DNA from: Rubellimicrobium arenae
GTDB taxonomy: Bacteria; Pseudomonadota; Alphaproteobacteria; Rhodobacterales; Rhodobacteraceae
Length of the DNA stretch: 64,000 nt
Reading direction: 5' to 3'
NCBI RefSeq assembly: GCF_017916275.1
Contig: NZ_JAFMST010000001.1
Span: 62,001-126,000, forward strand
Under the pieces are notes generated by a model. That model saw nothing but the letters and a program-made list of their open reading frames with translations, was not told where the DNA came from and searched no databases. How positions within the stretch are numbered: the stretch's first letter is position 1; the number at the start of each line of letters is the position of its first letter. The translations under genes were made by a program, and so were the position numbers. This document shows positions 34,365 through 42,112 of the stretch, one piece after another.

Positions 34365-34376
34365 CGTGTCGACACG
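34365..34376. promoter_or_regulatory. CGTGTCGACACG palindrome, candidate GntR operator before the hypD-like gene
   Basis: A perfect 12-bp palindrome lies 15 bases after the GntR stop and 65 bases before the start of the hypD-like gene. Its core TGTCGACA is identical to the three copies at 23353-23420. It would place transcription of the catabolic genes under the module C regulator, separate from the GntR gene itself. Confidence 0.65.
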
Positions 34377-34389
34377 GCTCATACAAAGC

Positions 34390-34406
34390 GTATCCTAGCT
34401 GGATAC
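34390..34406. promoter_or_regulatory. GTATCC-N5-GGATAC inverted repeat
   Basis: GTATCC (34390-34395) and GGATAC (34401-34406) form a perfect 6-bp inverted repeat around TAGCT, between the TGTCGACA operator and the AAGGAGG ribosome binding site of the hypD-like gene. It could be a second regulator site or overlap the promoter. Low confidence. Confidence 0.35.
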
Positions 34407-34441
34407 ATCTGCACCCGATCCCACGCCGAAGGAGGCGCTCC

Positions 34442-35401
34442 ATGGACTCCACTATCTTCTCGGGCACGATCCCGGCCCTGATGACGCCCTGCAACCCGGA
34501 CCGGACCCCGAACTTCGACAAGCTCGTCGAGAAGGCGAAGGAACTCGTCGGCCTCGGCATGTCGGCGGTGGTCTATTGCGGCTCCATGGGCGACTGGCCC
34601 CTCCTGACGAACGAATGGCGGATGGAGGGCGTGGAACGGCTCGTGAAGGCCGGGGTGAAGGTCGTGGTCGGCACTGGCGCGGTCAACACCGCGACCGCTG
34701 TCGCCCTTGCGGCCCACGCCCAGAAGGTGGGGGCGCATGGCCTCATGGTCATTCCCCGTCTCCTGTCGCGCGGCACGGTTCCGGCGGCGCAGAAGGCTCA
34801 TTTCAAGGCCATTCTGTCGGCCGCTCCCGACCTTCCGGCCGTGATCTACAACAGCCCCTACTACGGCTACTCGACCAAGGCGGACCTGTTCTTCCAGATC
34901 CGCGCCGAGCATCCGAACCTCGTGGGCTTCAAGGAGTTCGGCGGCTTCTCCGACCTCTCCTACGCCGGCGAGGCGATCACCTCGGGCGGAGACGACATCA
35001 AGCTGATGATCGGGGTCGATACGGCCGTCTATCACGGCTATCTGAACTGCAACGCCGACGGCGCGATCACCGGCATCGGCAACGTGCTTCCGCGCGAGGT
35101 CCTGCACCTGACGGCGCTCTGCAAGGCTGCGATGGCCGGCGACGCCGAAGCCCGGCGCCTTGCCTTCGAGCTCGACAGCGCCATGCAGGTGCTGTCCGTC
35201 GTCGACGCGGGCCCCGATCTCGTGCTGTTCTTCAAGCACATGCTGGTTCTGACGGGCGACGAGGCCTACCGGCTGCACTTCAACGAAAGCGACGAGCTGA
35301 CGGCCAGCCAGCGGGGCTTCATCGAGAAGCAGTTCGCCCTGTTCAAGGCCTGGTACGCCGACTGGTCCAAGCAGCCGCATGCCATGAAGTACGCGGCGTG
35401 A
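34442..35401 (+). CDS. hypD: Delta1-pyrroline-4-hydroxy-2-carboxylate deaminase (HypD-like, DapA family)
   Basis: This 319-residue class I aldolase-fold enzyme has Schiff-base Lys164 (NLVGFKEFGGF) and Tyr136 (AVIYNSPYYGY). The substrate loop reads YCGSMGDWPLL instead of the usual N-G-S-T-G-E, and the segments ALMTPCNPDRTPNFDKLVEK, VIVGTGAVNTA-like VVVGTGAVNTAT and MIGVDTAVYHGYLNC match the Sinorhizobium HypD type as I recall it. That enzyme deaminates the imine of oxidised 4-hydroxy-D-proline to alpha-ketoglutarate semialdehyde. AAGGAGG precedes the ATG. It heads a plus-strand operon with the flavoenzyme and the Cys/Cys epimerase, completing the core trans-4-hydroxyproline route except for the final dehydrogenase. 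Confidence 0.85.
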   Translation: MDSTIFSGTIPALMTPCNPDRTPNFDKLVEKAKELVGLGMSAVVYCGSMGDWPLLTNEWRMEGVERLVKAGVKVVVGTGAVNTATAVALAAHAQKVGAHGLMVIPRLLSRGTVPAAQKAHFKAILSAAPDLPAVIYNSPYYGYSTKADLFFQIRAEHPNLVGFKEFGGFSDLSYAGEAITSGGDDIKLMIGVDTAVYHGYLNCNADGAITGIGNVLPREVLHLTALCKAAMAGDAEARRLAFELDSAMQVLSVVDAGPDLVLFFKHMLVLTGDEAYRLHFNESDELTASQRGFIEKQFALFKAWYADWSKQPHAMKYAA

Positions 35402-35412
35402 CCTTTCAGCCG

Positions 35413-36648
35413 ATGAGCCATGTGATCGTCATCGGAGCGGGGGTGGTCGGCCTGTCGGTCGCCCTTGCAGCCCAGGCGCGCGGGCTCTCCGTCACGGTTG
35501 TCGACCGTGACGGGCCCGCCGCGGGCGCATCGGCGGGCAATGCCGGGGCGTTTGCATTCACCGATATCCTGCCGCTGGCGTCCCCTGGCATCCTGAGAAA
35601 GGCGCCGCGCTGGCTTCTGGATCCGCTCGGCCCCCTGACCGTACATCCCGCCTACGCGTTGAAGATCGCGCCCTGGATGTACCGTTTCTGGCGCGCCTGC
35701 TCGCCCCGCGCCGTGGCGCATTCGACCGTGGCGCAGACCGCGCTGATGGACCTGTCCAAGGCCGAGTTGGAGCCGTTCCTGACCCGGACCGGCACCGATC
35801 ACATGCTGGCCAAGCGCGGGAACCTCCAAGTCTATGAGGGCGAGGCCGAGTTCCGGGCCTCGTTCCCCGGCTGGCAGGCGCGCACGGACCACGGGATCGA
35901 GTTCCACCATCTCGATGCCAAGGAGATGGCCGACATCCAGCCCGGGCTCAGCCCCCGTTTCACGCATGGCACCTTCACGCCCGGCTGGTATTCGATCGCC
36001 GACCCCAAGCTTTATACCCTCGCGCTGGCAGAACGCCTTCAGGCGGATGGCGGGGAGATCCGCCGCGCCGAAGTGGCGGGCCTCGCGTTGTCGGACTCCG
36101 GGGCCAGTGTGATCCTCGCCGACGGAACCAGCCTGCGGGCCGATAAGGTCGTGCTGTCCGCCGGGGCGTTCTCGCATCGGATCGCGCGCACGCTGGGCGA
36201 ACGCATCCCGCTGGAAACCGAACGCGGCTACAACACCACGCTGCCTTCCGAGGCGTTCGACCTGCGGACGCAGATCACCTTCGGCGGCCATGGCTTCGTC
36301 ATCAGCCGGTTGTCCACAGGTATCCGGGTCGGCGGCGCGGTGGAACTCGCGGGCCTGTCGATCCCGGCCAACTTCAAGCGATCCGAGGTCATGCTGAAAA
36401 AGGCCCAGGCGTTCCTGCCCGGCCTGGATCCTACCGGAGGCGTCCAGTGGATGGGCTTCCGCCCGTCGCTGCCCGACAGCTTGCCGGTGATCGGCCCCGC
36501 CCGCGCCACGCCGAATGTCATCTATGCCTTCGGCCATGGCCACCTGGGCCTGACCCAGAGCGCAGGAACGGCCCGGCTCGTGGCCGATCTCCTGACCGGC
36601 AGCAAGCCTTCGATCGAACTCACTCCCTTCTCGCCACAACGGTTCTGA
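35413..36648 (+). CDS. FAD-dependent D-hydroxyproline dehydrogenase-like enzyme (HypO-like)
   Basis: This 411-residue flavoprotein opens VIVIGAGVVGLSVALAAQA, with a second element VVDRDGPAAGASAGNAGA. DadA-like landmarks follow: LDPLGPLTVHPAYALKIAPW, IPLETERGYNTT, GIRVGGAVELAGLS, WMGFRPSLPDSLPVIG and GHGHLGLTQSAGTARL. It would oxidise cis-4-hydroxy-D-proline. It is clearly related to the module A enzyme at 18100-19332. The ATG at 35413 gives the usual family N terminus; a GTG at 35398 overlapping the hypD-like stop (GTGA) is an alternative that adds five residues. The stop is one base before the epimerase gene. Confidence 0.85.
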   Translation: MSHVIVIGAGVVGLSVALAAQARGLSVTVVDRDGPAAGASAGNAGAFAFTDILPLASPGILRKAPRWLLDPLGPLTVHPAYALKIAPWMYRFWRACSPRAVAHSTVAQTALMDLSKAELEPFLTRTGTDHMLAKRGNLQVYEGEAEFRASFPGWQARTDHGIEFHHLDAKEMADIQPGLSPRFTHGTFTPGWYSIADPKLYTLALAERLQADGGEIRRAEVAGLALSDSGASVILADGTSLRADKVVLSAGAFSHRIARTLGERIPLETERGYNTTLPSEAFDLRTQITFGGHGFVISRLSTGIRVGGAVELAGLSIPANFKRSEVMLKKAQAFLPGLDPTGGVQWMGFRPSLPDSLPVIGPARATPNVIYAFGHGHLGLTQSAGTARLVADLLTGSKPSIELTPFSPQRF

Positions 36649-36649
36649 C

Positions 36650-37651
36650 ATGGCTACTCATACGTTCTCCTGCATCGACGGGCACACCTGCGGAAATCCG
36701 GTCCGGCTGGTGTCGGGTGGCGGCCCCCGTCTCGAAGGCGCGACCATGCTCGAACGCCGCGCGCACTTCCTGCGCGAATTCGACTGGGTCCGCACCGGCC
36801 TGATGTTCGAGCCGCGCGGCCATGACATGATGTCCGGCTCGATCCTGTACCCGCCGACGCGTCCCGACTGCGACGTCGCGGTGCTGTTCATCGAAACGTC
36901 AGGTTGCCTGCCGATGTGCGGCCATGGCACCATCGGCACGATCACCATGGGCATCGAGAACGGGCTCATCACCCCGCGCGAGCCCGGACGCCTGTCGATC
37001 GACGCGCCCGCCGGCAAGGTGGACATCGCCTACCGGCAGGAGGGTCGTTTCGTCGAGGAGGTTCGGCTGACCAACGTGGCCTCCTTCCTCCATTCCGAAG
37101 GTCTGACCGCCGAGGTCGATGGGCTGGGGGAGGTCGTCGTCGATGTCGCCTATGGCGGCAACTTCTACGCCATCGTGGAGCCTCAGGCGAACTTCCGGGA
37201 CATGGCCGACTTCACTGCGGGCCAGTTGATCGCCTTCAGCCAGAAGCTGCGCGCGGCCCTGAACGCCAAGTACGAGTTCATCCACCCCGAACATCCCGCG
37301 ATCAACGGGCTGAGCCACATCCAGTGGACCGGGGCGCCCACGGTCGAAGGCGCCCATGCCCGGAACGCGGTCTTCTACGGCGACAAGGCCATCGACCGCA
37401 GCCCCTGCGGGACCGGCACCTCGGCCCGCATGGCGCAACTCGCGGCCAAGGGAAAGCTGTCGGTCGGCGACGAGTTCTGGCACGAGAGCATCATCGGCTC
37501 GATCTTCAAGGGCCGCGTCGAGGCGGCGACCACCGTGACGAACCGCGCGGCCATCATCCCCTCCATCGCGGGATGGGCGCGGATGACCGGCTACAACACC
37601 ATCTTCATCGATGATCGCGATCCCTTCGCTCACGGGTTCGTCGTGAACTGA
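36650..37651 (+). CDS. hypRE: 4-hydroxyproline 2-epimerase (proline racemase family, Cys/Cys pair)
   Basis: This 333-residue enzyme starts TFSCIDGHTCGNPVRLVSGG and has both catalytic cysteines: Cys90 in LPMCGHGTIG and Cys253 in DRSPCGTGTSARM. FVYGGNF-like VAYGGNFYAIVE and the C-terminal RDPFAHGFVVN are also typical. The Cys/Cys pair with hydroxyproline catabolic neighbours points to interconversion of trans-4-hydroxy-L-proline and cis-4-hydroxy-D-proline, the first step before the flavoenzyme encoded just upstream. It belongs to a different subgroup from the two other family members in the window, as shown by its N terminus and the M-C-G-H motif. Proline racemase activity is the main alternative. 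Confidence 0.88.
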   Translation: MATHTFSCIDGHTCGNPVRLVSGGGPRLEGATMLERRAHFLREFDWVRTGLMFEPRGHDMMSGSILYPPTRPDCDVAVLFIETSGCLPMCGHGTIGTITMGIENGLITPREPGRLSIDAPAGKVDIAYRQEGRFVEEVRLTNVASFLHSEGLTAEVDGLGEVVVDVAYGGNFYAIVEPQANFRDMADFTAGQLIAFSQKLRAALNAKYEFIHPEHPAINGLSHIQWTGAPTVEGAHARNAVFYGDKAIDRSPCGTGTSARMAQLAAKGKLSVGDEFWHESIIGSIFKGRVEAATTVTNRAAIIPSIAGWARMTGYNTIFIDDRDPFAHGFVVN

Positions 37652-37723
37652 GGATTGCGCAAATCGCACGTGCTGGACCTAGGCGGTCGCCTTTGCCGCC
37701 CAAGGTCAGCGCTGCCGATGAAT

Positions 37724-37747
37724 GGACCGGGGGCGTTGCCCCGGTCC
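37724..37747. terminator. Perfect hairpin between convergent genes, candidate bidirectional terminator
   Basis: GGACCGGGG (37724-37732) and CCCCGGTCC (37739-37747) form a 9-bp stem with a 6-base loop between the 3' ends of the epimerase gene and the small lysine-rich gene. A pyrimidine-rich stretch follows on the plus strand but no clean T run. The location favours termination in both directions. Confidence 0.6.
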
Positions 37748-37758
37748 GGAAGCCTGAT

Positions 37759-37893
37759 CTACTTGCCCTTCTTCTTGGAAGAGCTGTCCGAATCCAGGAT
37801 CCCCTTGGAGAAGCTCGTCGGAGCAGCCGGAGCCGTCTTGTCCTTCTTCGGCTTCTTTATCTCTTTGTTGGACTTCTGCTGGCCCTTGGGCAT
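37759..37893 (-). CDS. Small lysine-rich protein of unknown function
   Basis: This 44-residue basic protein (MPKGQQKSNKEIKKPKKDK, then an Ala/Pro segment and a Ser/Lys tail ending SSSKKKGK) is preceded by a near-perfect GAGGAGGT ribosome binding site 6 bases before the ATG, the strongest reason to believe it is real. Almost half of its residues are Lys, Ser or Asp. It is probably disordered and could bind nucleic acid, but no function is known to me. Similar tiny M-P-K-G-Q-Q-K-S-N proteins occur in alphaproteobacteria. It stands alone between module C and tRNA-Gln. Confidence 0.75.
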   Translation of the reverse strand: MPKGQQKSNKEIKKPKKDKTAPAAPTSFSKGILDSDSSSKKKGK

Positions 37894-38303
37894 GGGGCAC
37901 CTCCTCGGGGTGTGCGGATGTCCTTGATCCGCGATTGAACTCTGTAACTCGGAACATAGCAGGTTCCGAGCCATAGTCTTGCCCGACATCCACGGAACCT
38001 CGGATCGGAGCAGCGCCGGCAATCCCGCGTCCCCGGGGTTACACTGTGGCCAATGCGAAAGGCACCATCAGTGCGCAGGGGAACGTGAGCCTTCCAAGTG
38101 CCGTCGAACCCAGCATGAGTCTGGTCCGCAGGTCACGAGCTGCGCTACGTGAACATAGGCTGGCCAAGCCATAGCTGGCCCTGATCATATGTGGAACTTT
38201 GGCTGGCAGCTCGGTTCTGGCACAACCATGCTACGCTGCGCGTGCCAACCTGGCTGGCAGGCCGCGAAGATGCCCGCTTCTATCTAATGTAGCTTGGAAA
38301 GTT
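37894..38303. other. Intergenic region between the lysine-rich gene and tRNA-Gln
   Basis: About 410 bases without a convincing coding frame, less GC-rich than its surroundings. It contains several short T-G-G-C-T-G-G words (for example near 38160, 38200 and 38252) but no long repeat. It must hold the promoter of the lysine-rich gene. No other feature seen. Confidence 0.45.
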
Positions 38304-38378
<75 letters not shown>

Positions 38379-38436
38379 TCCGTGCGGCGGGAGATACCCT
38401 TACCCGCCGGGGGGTTCAACCCCCTTCGATCATTTT

Positions 38437-39285
38437 TCAGGGCCGCAGAGGATCCGATTTGGCCAGTCGGTCGAACGCCATCAGCGAGGCCACGACGCTC
38501 TGCATCTGGTCCAGCGGGATCATGTTCGGACCGTCGGATGGAGCGCGGTCAGGGTCTTCGTGGGTCTCGATGAAGACCCCAGCGATTCCCAGCGCGACCG
38601 CGGATCGGGCGAGCACCGGCGCGAACTCACGCTGACCGCCGGATGACGACCCCTGTCCCCCGGGCTGCTGAACGGCATGCGTGGCATCCATGATGACCGG
38701 GTAGCCCGTCCGGGCCATGATCGGCAGCGACCTCATATCGGTGACCAGGGTGTTGTAGCCAAAGGAGACCCCACGCTCGGTCAGGAGGATTCGATCGTTC
38801 CCGGTGCTCTCGACCTTGGCGGCGACATTGGCCATGTCCCAAGGCGCCAGGAACTGCCCCTTTTTCACGTTCACGACGGCTCCCGTCGCGCCGGCGGCCA
38901 GAAGCAGGTCGGTCTGACGGCAGAGGAATGCGGGAATCTGAAGGATGTCGCAGGCCTCGGCAGCGGGCGCGCAATGGTCGGGGCCATGCACGTCGGTCAG
39001 CACGGGGCAGCCGATCGACTCGCGTACGTCGGCGAGGATCCTCAATCCGTCGTCCATCCCCAAGCCGCGCCGACCCGACAGCGAGGTGCGGTTCGCCTTG
39101 TCGTAGCTTGCCTTGAACACATAGGCCGCGCCGGCGGCGGTGCAGGCCTGCGACATCGCCTCGGCGATTCGGAGCGCATGGTCGCGTTCCTCGAGCTGAC
39201 AGGGACCTGCGATGACCGTCAGGGGGCGGTCGTTGCCGATCACGATGTCGCGGACATGCACGTCGCGCTGGGGGGCTTGGGTCAT
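38437..39285 (-). CDS. kdsA: 3-deoxy-8-phosphooctulonate (KDO-8-P) synthase
   Basis: This 282-residue enzyme condenses arabinose-5-phosphate and phosphoenolpyruvate to KDO-8-phosphate for lipopolysaccharide. Hallmarks are TVIAGPCQLEERDHAL, VFKASYDKANRTS, LTDVHGPDHCAPAAEACDIL-type segment with QIPAFLCRQTDLLLAA, VNVKKGQFLAPWDM, LLTERGVSFGYNTLVTDMRSL, DATHAVQQPGG and FIETHEDPDRAPSDGPNM. It has the Asn/Cys-sensitive regions of both metal-free and metal-dependent types; the Cys in GPCQ suggests the metal-dependent class. The length is normal. It is monocistronic here and indicates a Gram-negative outer membrane. Confidence 0.95.
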   Translation of the reverse strand: MTQAPQRDVHVRDIVIGNDRPLTVIAGPCQLEERDHALRIAEAMSQACTAAGAAYVFKASYDKANRTSLSGRRGLGMDDGLRILADVRESIGCPVLTDVHGPDHCAPAAEACDILQIPAFLCRQTDLLLAAGATGAVVNVKKGQFLAPWDMANVAAKVESTGNDRILLTERGVSFGYNTLVTDMRSLPIMARTGYPVIMDATHAVQQPGGQGSSSGGQREFAPVLARSAVALGIAGVFIETHEDPDRAPSDGPNMIPLDQMQSVVASLMAFDRLAKSDPLRP

Positions 39286-39334
39286 GATGGAGTCCTCCTT
39301 GGCCTTGTCGCTCTAGCGCGCGTCCGGCGCCGCG

Positions 39335-40615
39335 TCACGCCCTCTGCCGGACGCCCAGGCTGCGCGCCACGAGCCAGGCAATCGGTCCCGCAGCCACACT
39401 GAGCAGGGCTCCCAGCTTGGCGGCGTCCTGGATCGGATAACCGTGCAACCTCGCATCGGGGGAGAAGGCGACCCCGGCCACGAACAGCGCTACCGTGAAC
39501 CCGATCGCCGCCACGCAGCCGACCACGAGAACGTCCCGCAGGTTCATGCCCCGCGGGAGACCAAGCCGCAGCCCACGCGAGGCAAGCCAGCCGGTGAGGA
39601 GGATGCCGACCGGCTTCCCGACCAGCAGACCGATCAGGACGAGCCAGGTCGGCGCGCCGATGGACGCGAACTCGACCCCGGCGTTGAGAAGGCCGAAGAG
39701 GAACAGGATGAACTCGACCGGCGTCTTCAGCGCGTGCTCGAACTGGTTCAGGATGTCGCGAAGATGCGCCTCCGCTTCGGCAAAGATCCCAAAGCCCCGG
39801 TCGGCGTGCGGCATGGCGGGTATGATCGGCAGAAGGCCCAGCGCGGGATGGAGCCCGGCTTGCTGGAAGGCCAGCCAGCTTAGGGCTCCGGCCGCGAAGT
39901 AGGGCCAGAACGACAGATGCAGGCGCATCCACGTGGCGCGCGGCTGAAGCGGATCGCGCCGATCCAGATGACGGGGAAGCCAGTTGAAGAGGATGTAGGC
40001 CGCGAGGGCGGCGCCAAGGCTCAGCAGCAGCCACTCCGGCGCGACATCCCCCTTTGGGTAGAACACCGCGATGATCAGCAGTCCCAAGGCATCGTCCACG
40101 ATGGCGAGCAGCAGAAGGAACCGAACCGCCGGATGCCCCGCTCCGAAGATGATCCGGGCCACGATGTAGGAAAAGGCGATGTCCGTCGCGGTCGGGACCG
40201 CCCAGCCATGCGCCAGAGCATCATAGGTGGACGACCCAAGAATCGTGGCGAGCAGCAAGTAGACCACCACGGGCCCGGCCATGCCGCCCACCGCGGCCAG
40301 AACGGGCACGAACGCGGATCGTCCACGCAACGAGCCCGCCTCCAGCGCAATGGCCTCCCAGACCTCCTTGGCCGCAATGGCGAAGAACAGGGCCATCAGC
40401 ACGTCGTTGACCAGGTAATGAAAGGTCAGCGTCCGATGAAGCACCGAACCGTCCGCGCCATACTCCGGTTCTCCGATCGGAGAGCGGTCGAGAATCGGCC
40501 AGTCCACGACGGAGTGATAGGAGTGGGGGTCGACGTTGGCCCAGATCAGAGCCAGGATCGCCCCCCCGATCATCAGGAGCGAGTAGTTCGTGACGAAGTT
40601 CCAGACGCGGTACAT
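39335..40615 (-). CDS. nhaA: Na+/H+ antiporter NhaA
   Basis: This 426-residue membrane protein exchanges sodium for protons across the inner membrane. Twelve or so hydrophobic segments are apparent. NhaA signatures are HYLVNDVLMALFFAIAAKEV, GWAVPTATDIAFSYIVA, and LLAIVDDALGLLIIAVFY, which holds the paired aspartates of the ion-binding site. KPVGILLTGWLASRGLRLGL and a final GFTVALFVAGVAF follow. The ATG at 40615 has GGGAGAAG upstream; the earlier frame is antisense to the next gene. It is longer than E. coli NhaA (388 residues) because of a loop near residues 45-65 with DRSPIGEPEYG. It is divergent from the uracil-DNA-glycosylase-like gene. Confidence 0.92.
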   Translation of the reverse strand: MYRVWNFVTNYSLLMIGGAILALIWANVDPHSYHSVVDWPILDRSPIGEPEYGADGSVLHRTLTFHYLVNDVLMALFFAIAAKEVWEAIALEAGSLRGRSAFVPVLAAVGGMAGPVVVYLLLATILGSSTYDALAHGWAVPTATDIAFSYIVARIIFGAGHPAVRFLLLLAIVDDALGLLIIAVFYPKGDVAPEWLLLSLGAALAAYILFNWLPRHLDRRDPLQPRATWMRLHLSFWPYFAAGALSWLAFQQAGLHPALGLLPIIPAMPHADRGFGIFAEAEAHLRDILNQFEHALKTPVEFILFLFGLLNAGVEFASIGAPTWLVLIGLLVGKPVGILLTGWLASRGLRLGLPRGMNLRDVLVVGCVAAIGFTVALFVAGVAFSPDARLHGYPIQDAAKLGALLSVAAGPIAWLVARSLGVRQRA

Positions 40616-40661
40616 GGCTTCTCCCTGGACGGCGTCCGACCCAACTAGGAGGGGATCAGAG

Positions 40662-41312
40662 ATGGAGCAACCAGAACCAAGTGCCGCTCCGGACTGCAGG
40701 AGCCGCGACGTCGCGCAGGCGGTCGGGGATGCTCCGGTCTGGGACCGCATCGCGGCCTGCCGCCTTTGTGCGCCTCGGTTCGCCGCCACGGCCACCCGTC
40801 ATCAGCCCCGGCCGGTCGTCTGGTTCCGATCCGGCGCGCGGCTCCTGATCGCGTCGCAGGCCCCCGGCGCGCGGGCGCACGAATCGGGGATACCCTTCTC
40901 CGACCCGTCCGGCGACCGTCTGCGGGAGTGGATGGGGATCTCCAGGGACGACTTCTACGATCGGAGCAAGGTGGCCATCGTGCCGATGGGGTTCTGTTTC
41001 CCGGGGTACGACAGCAAGGGTGCGGACATCCCGCCGCCCGCCATCTGCGCGCAGACCTGGCGGGATGCATCCATGCGGGCTTTGCCCGACATCGAACTGA
41101 CTCTGGTCGTCGGCGGGACGGCTCAGGCCTGGCATCTCGGCAAGGGGGGCGTTACCGAACGCGTGCGGAACTGGCGCGACCATGCCCCCGGACTGTTCGT
41201 GCTGCCGCATCCATCCTGGCGGAACACCGCCTGGCTCAAGAAGAATCCGTGGTTCGCGGAGGAGGTGCTCCCCGCGCTCCGCGCCCGCGTGCAGGAGGTG
41301 CTCCATGGCTGA
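40662..41312 (+). CDS. Uracil-DNA glycosylase superfamily protein
   Basis: This 216-residue protein fits the UDG-like superfamily seen in alphaproteobacteria: IAACRLCAPRFAAT near the start, LLIASQAPGARAHESGIPFSD, DRLREWMGISRDDFYD, IVPMGFCFPGYDSKGADIPP, LVVGGTAQAWHLG and the closing LFVLPHPSWRNTAWLKKNPWF. The H-P-S-x-R-N-x-x-W region matches the second catalytic loop of the superfamily, and the two early cysteines may bind a cluster or metal. Removal of uracil from DNA is plausible but unproven for this subgroup. AGGAGGGG precedes the ATG. The stop overlaps the SseB-like start by 8 bases. Confidence 0.82.
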   Translation: MEQPEPSAAPDCRSRDVAQAVGDAPVWDRIAACRLCAPRFAATATRHQPRPVVWFRSGARLLIASQAPGARAHESGIPFSDPSGDRLREWMGISRDDFYDRSKVAIVPMGFCFPGYDSKGADIPPPAICAQTWRDASMRALPDIELTLVVGGTAQAWHLGKGGVTERVRNWRDHAPGLFVLPHPSWRNTAWLKKNPWFAEEVLPALRARVQEVLHG

Positions 41313-42054
41313 AACCCCGCTCGCCCGCGCGGCCAAGCTGTTCCTGATGCGGCCCGACGATGACGCGGCCCGCTTGCGCCTCTACGAGGTGCTCTCGGGG
41401 GCGGAACTGGTTCTCCCATTGGCCGGGGAGGTCGAGGGAGAGGACGTGACGCCGGAGACGGTGGTCGTCGGTGACATTCCCCATGTCGTGGCGCATGACA
41501 GCATCAGCGCTTTCGCAGGGACGGCCCCTCGGCCAACGGCGACGCTGTCCGGGCTTGCTCTGGCGCAGATGCTCGAAGGGCAGGGGGCGGGGGCTGCCCT
41601 GCACCTCGAAGGCATGGCCGATCCGCTGCTGATCTCGCCCGAGTCCCTGGACTGGCTGGCCCGGAACCTTGCGGAGGGTCCCCAGCGCGTGGAAGCGCGG
41701 CCGTTGGCGTTGCATCCCCCCAAGGGGCTGCCGACCAGCCTGCTCACCACGCTTGATCGCAGGCTGGCCCAGGGAGAGGGGCTGGCAACGGCCGCATGGC
41801 TGGTCGCCGTGGACTGGTCGGATGGCACACGCGGGCATCTTCTTGCCTTCGTGGGCGCGCGACCGGGGGCCGAGGAGACCCTCGCGGCCGGCATCAACGC
41901 CGCCGTCGCGCTCTCGGGATCCGAAGAGGTGCGGCTGGATGTGACGTTCCTGAACGAGGGAGATGCCGCGCTGGCGAGGATCGCGCGGGTCGGCCTGCGT
42001 TTCGACCTGGAGGATCCCGTGGAGGCGCCGAAGGGACCGCCCCGACTGCGCTAG
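41305..42054 (+). CDS. SseB-family protein
   Basis: This 249-residue cytoplasmic protein has the SseB N-terminal pattern: LARAAKLFLMRPDDDAARLR, LRLYEVLSGAELVLPLAG, a central TLSGLALAQMLEGQGAGAAL segment and a DPLLISPESLDWLA helix. The C-terminal part with LTTLDRRLAQGEGLATAAWL resembles the SseB C-terminal domain. SseB was named for enhanced serine sensitivity in E. coli, but its role is unclear. The gene overlaps the uracil-DNA-glycosylase-like gene by 8 bases, so the two are co-translated. Reaction and partner are unknown. Confidence 0.8.
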   Translation: MAETPLARAAKLFLMRPDDDAARLRLYEVLSGAELVLPLAGEVEGEDVTPETVVVGDIPHVVAHDSISAFAGTAPRPTATLSGLALAQMLEGQGAGAALHLEGMADPLLISPESLDWLARNLAEGPQRVEARPLALHPPKGLPTSLLTTLDRRLAQGEGLATAAWLVAVDWSDGTRGHLLAFVGARPGAEETLAAGINAAVALSGSEEVRLDVTFLNEGDAALARIARVGLRFDLEDPVEAPKGPPRLR

Positions 42055-42112
42055 TCGCAAAGGTCGGCGTTCGACAGTCCCTCAGCTTTCTCGGTGGGGC
42101 GGGCAGGGGTGG

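Noticed and set aside
38412-38426. GGGGG/CCCCC hairpin near the kdsA stop as a kdsA terminator
   Set aside because: The stem is only five base pairs and on the minus strand it is followed by G-rich sequence; the T-rich side is on the other strand.
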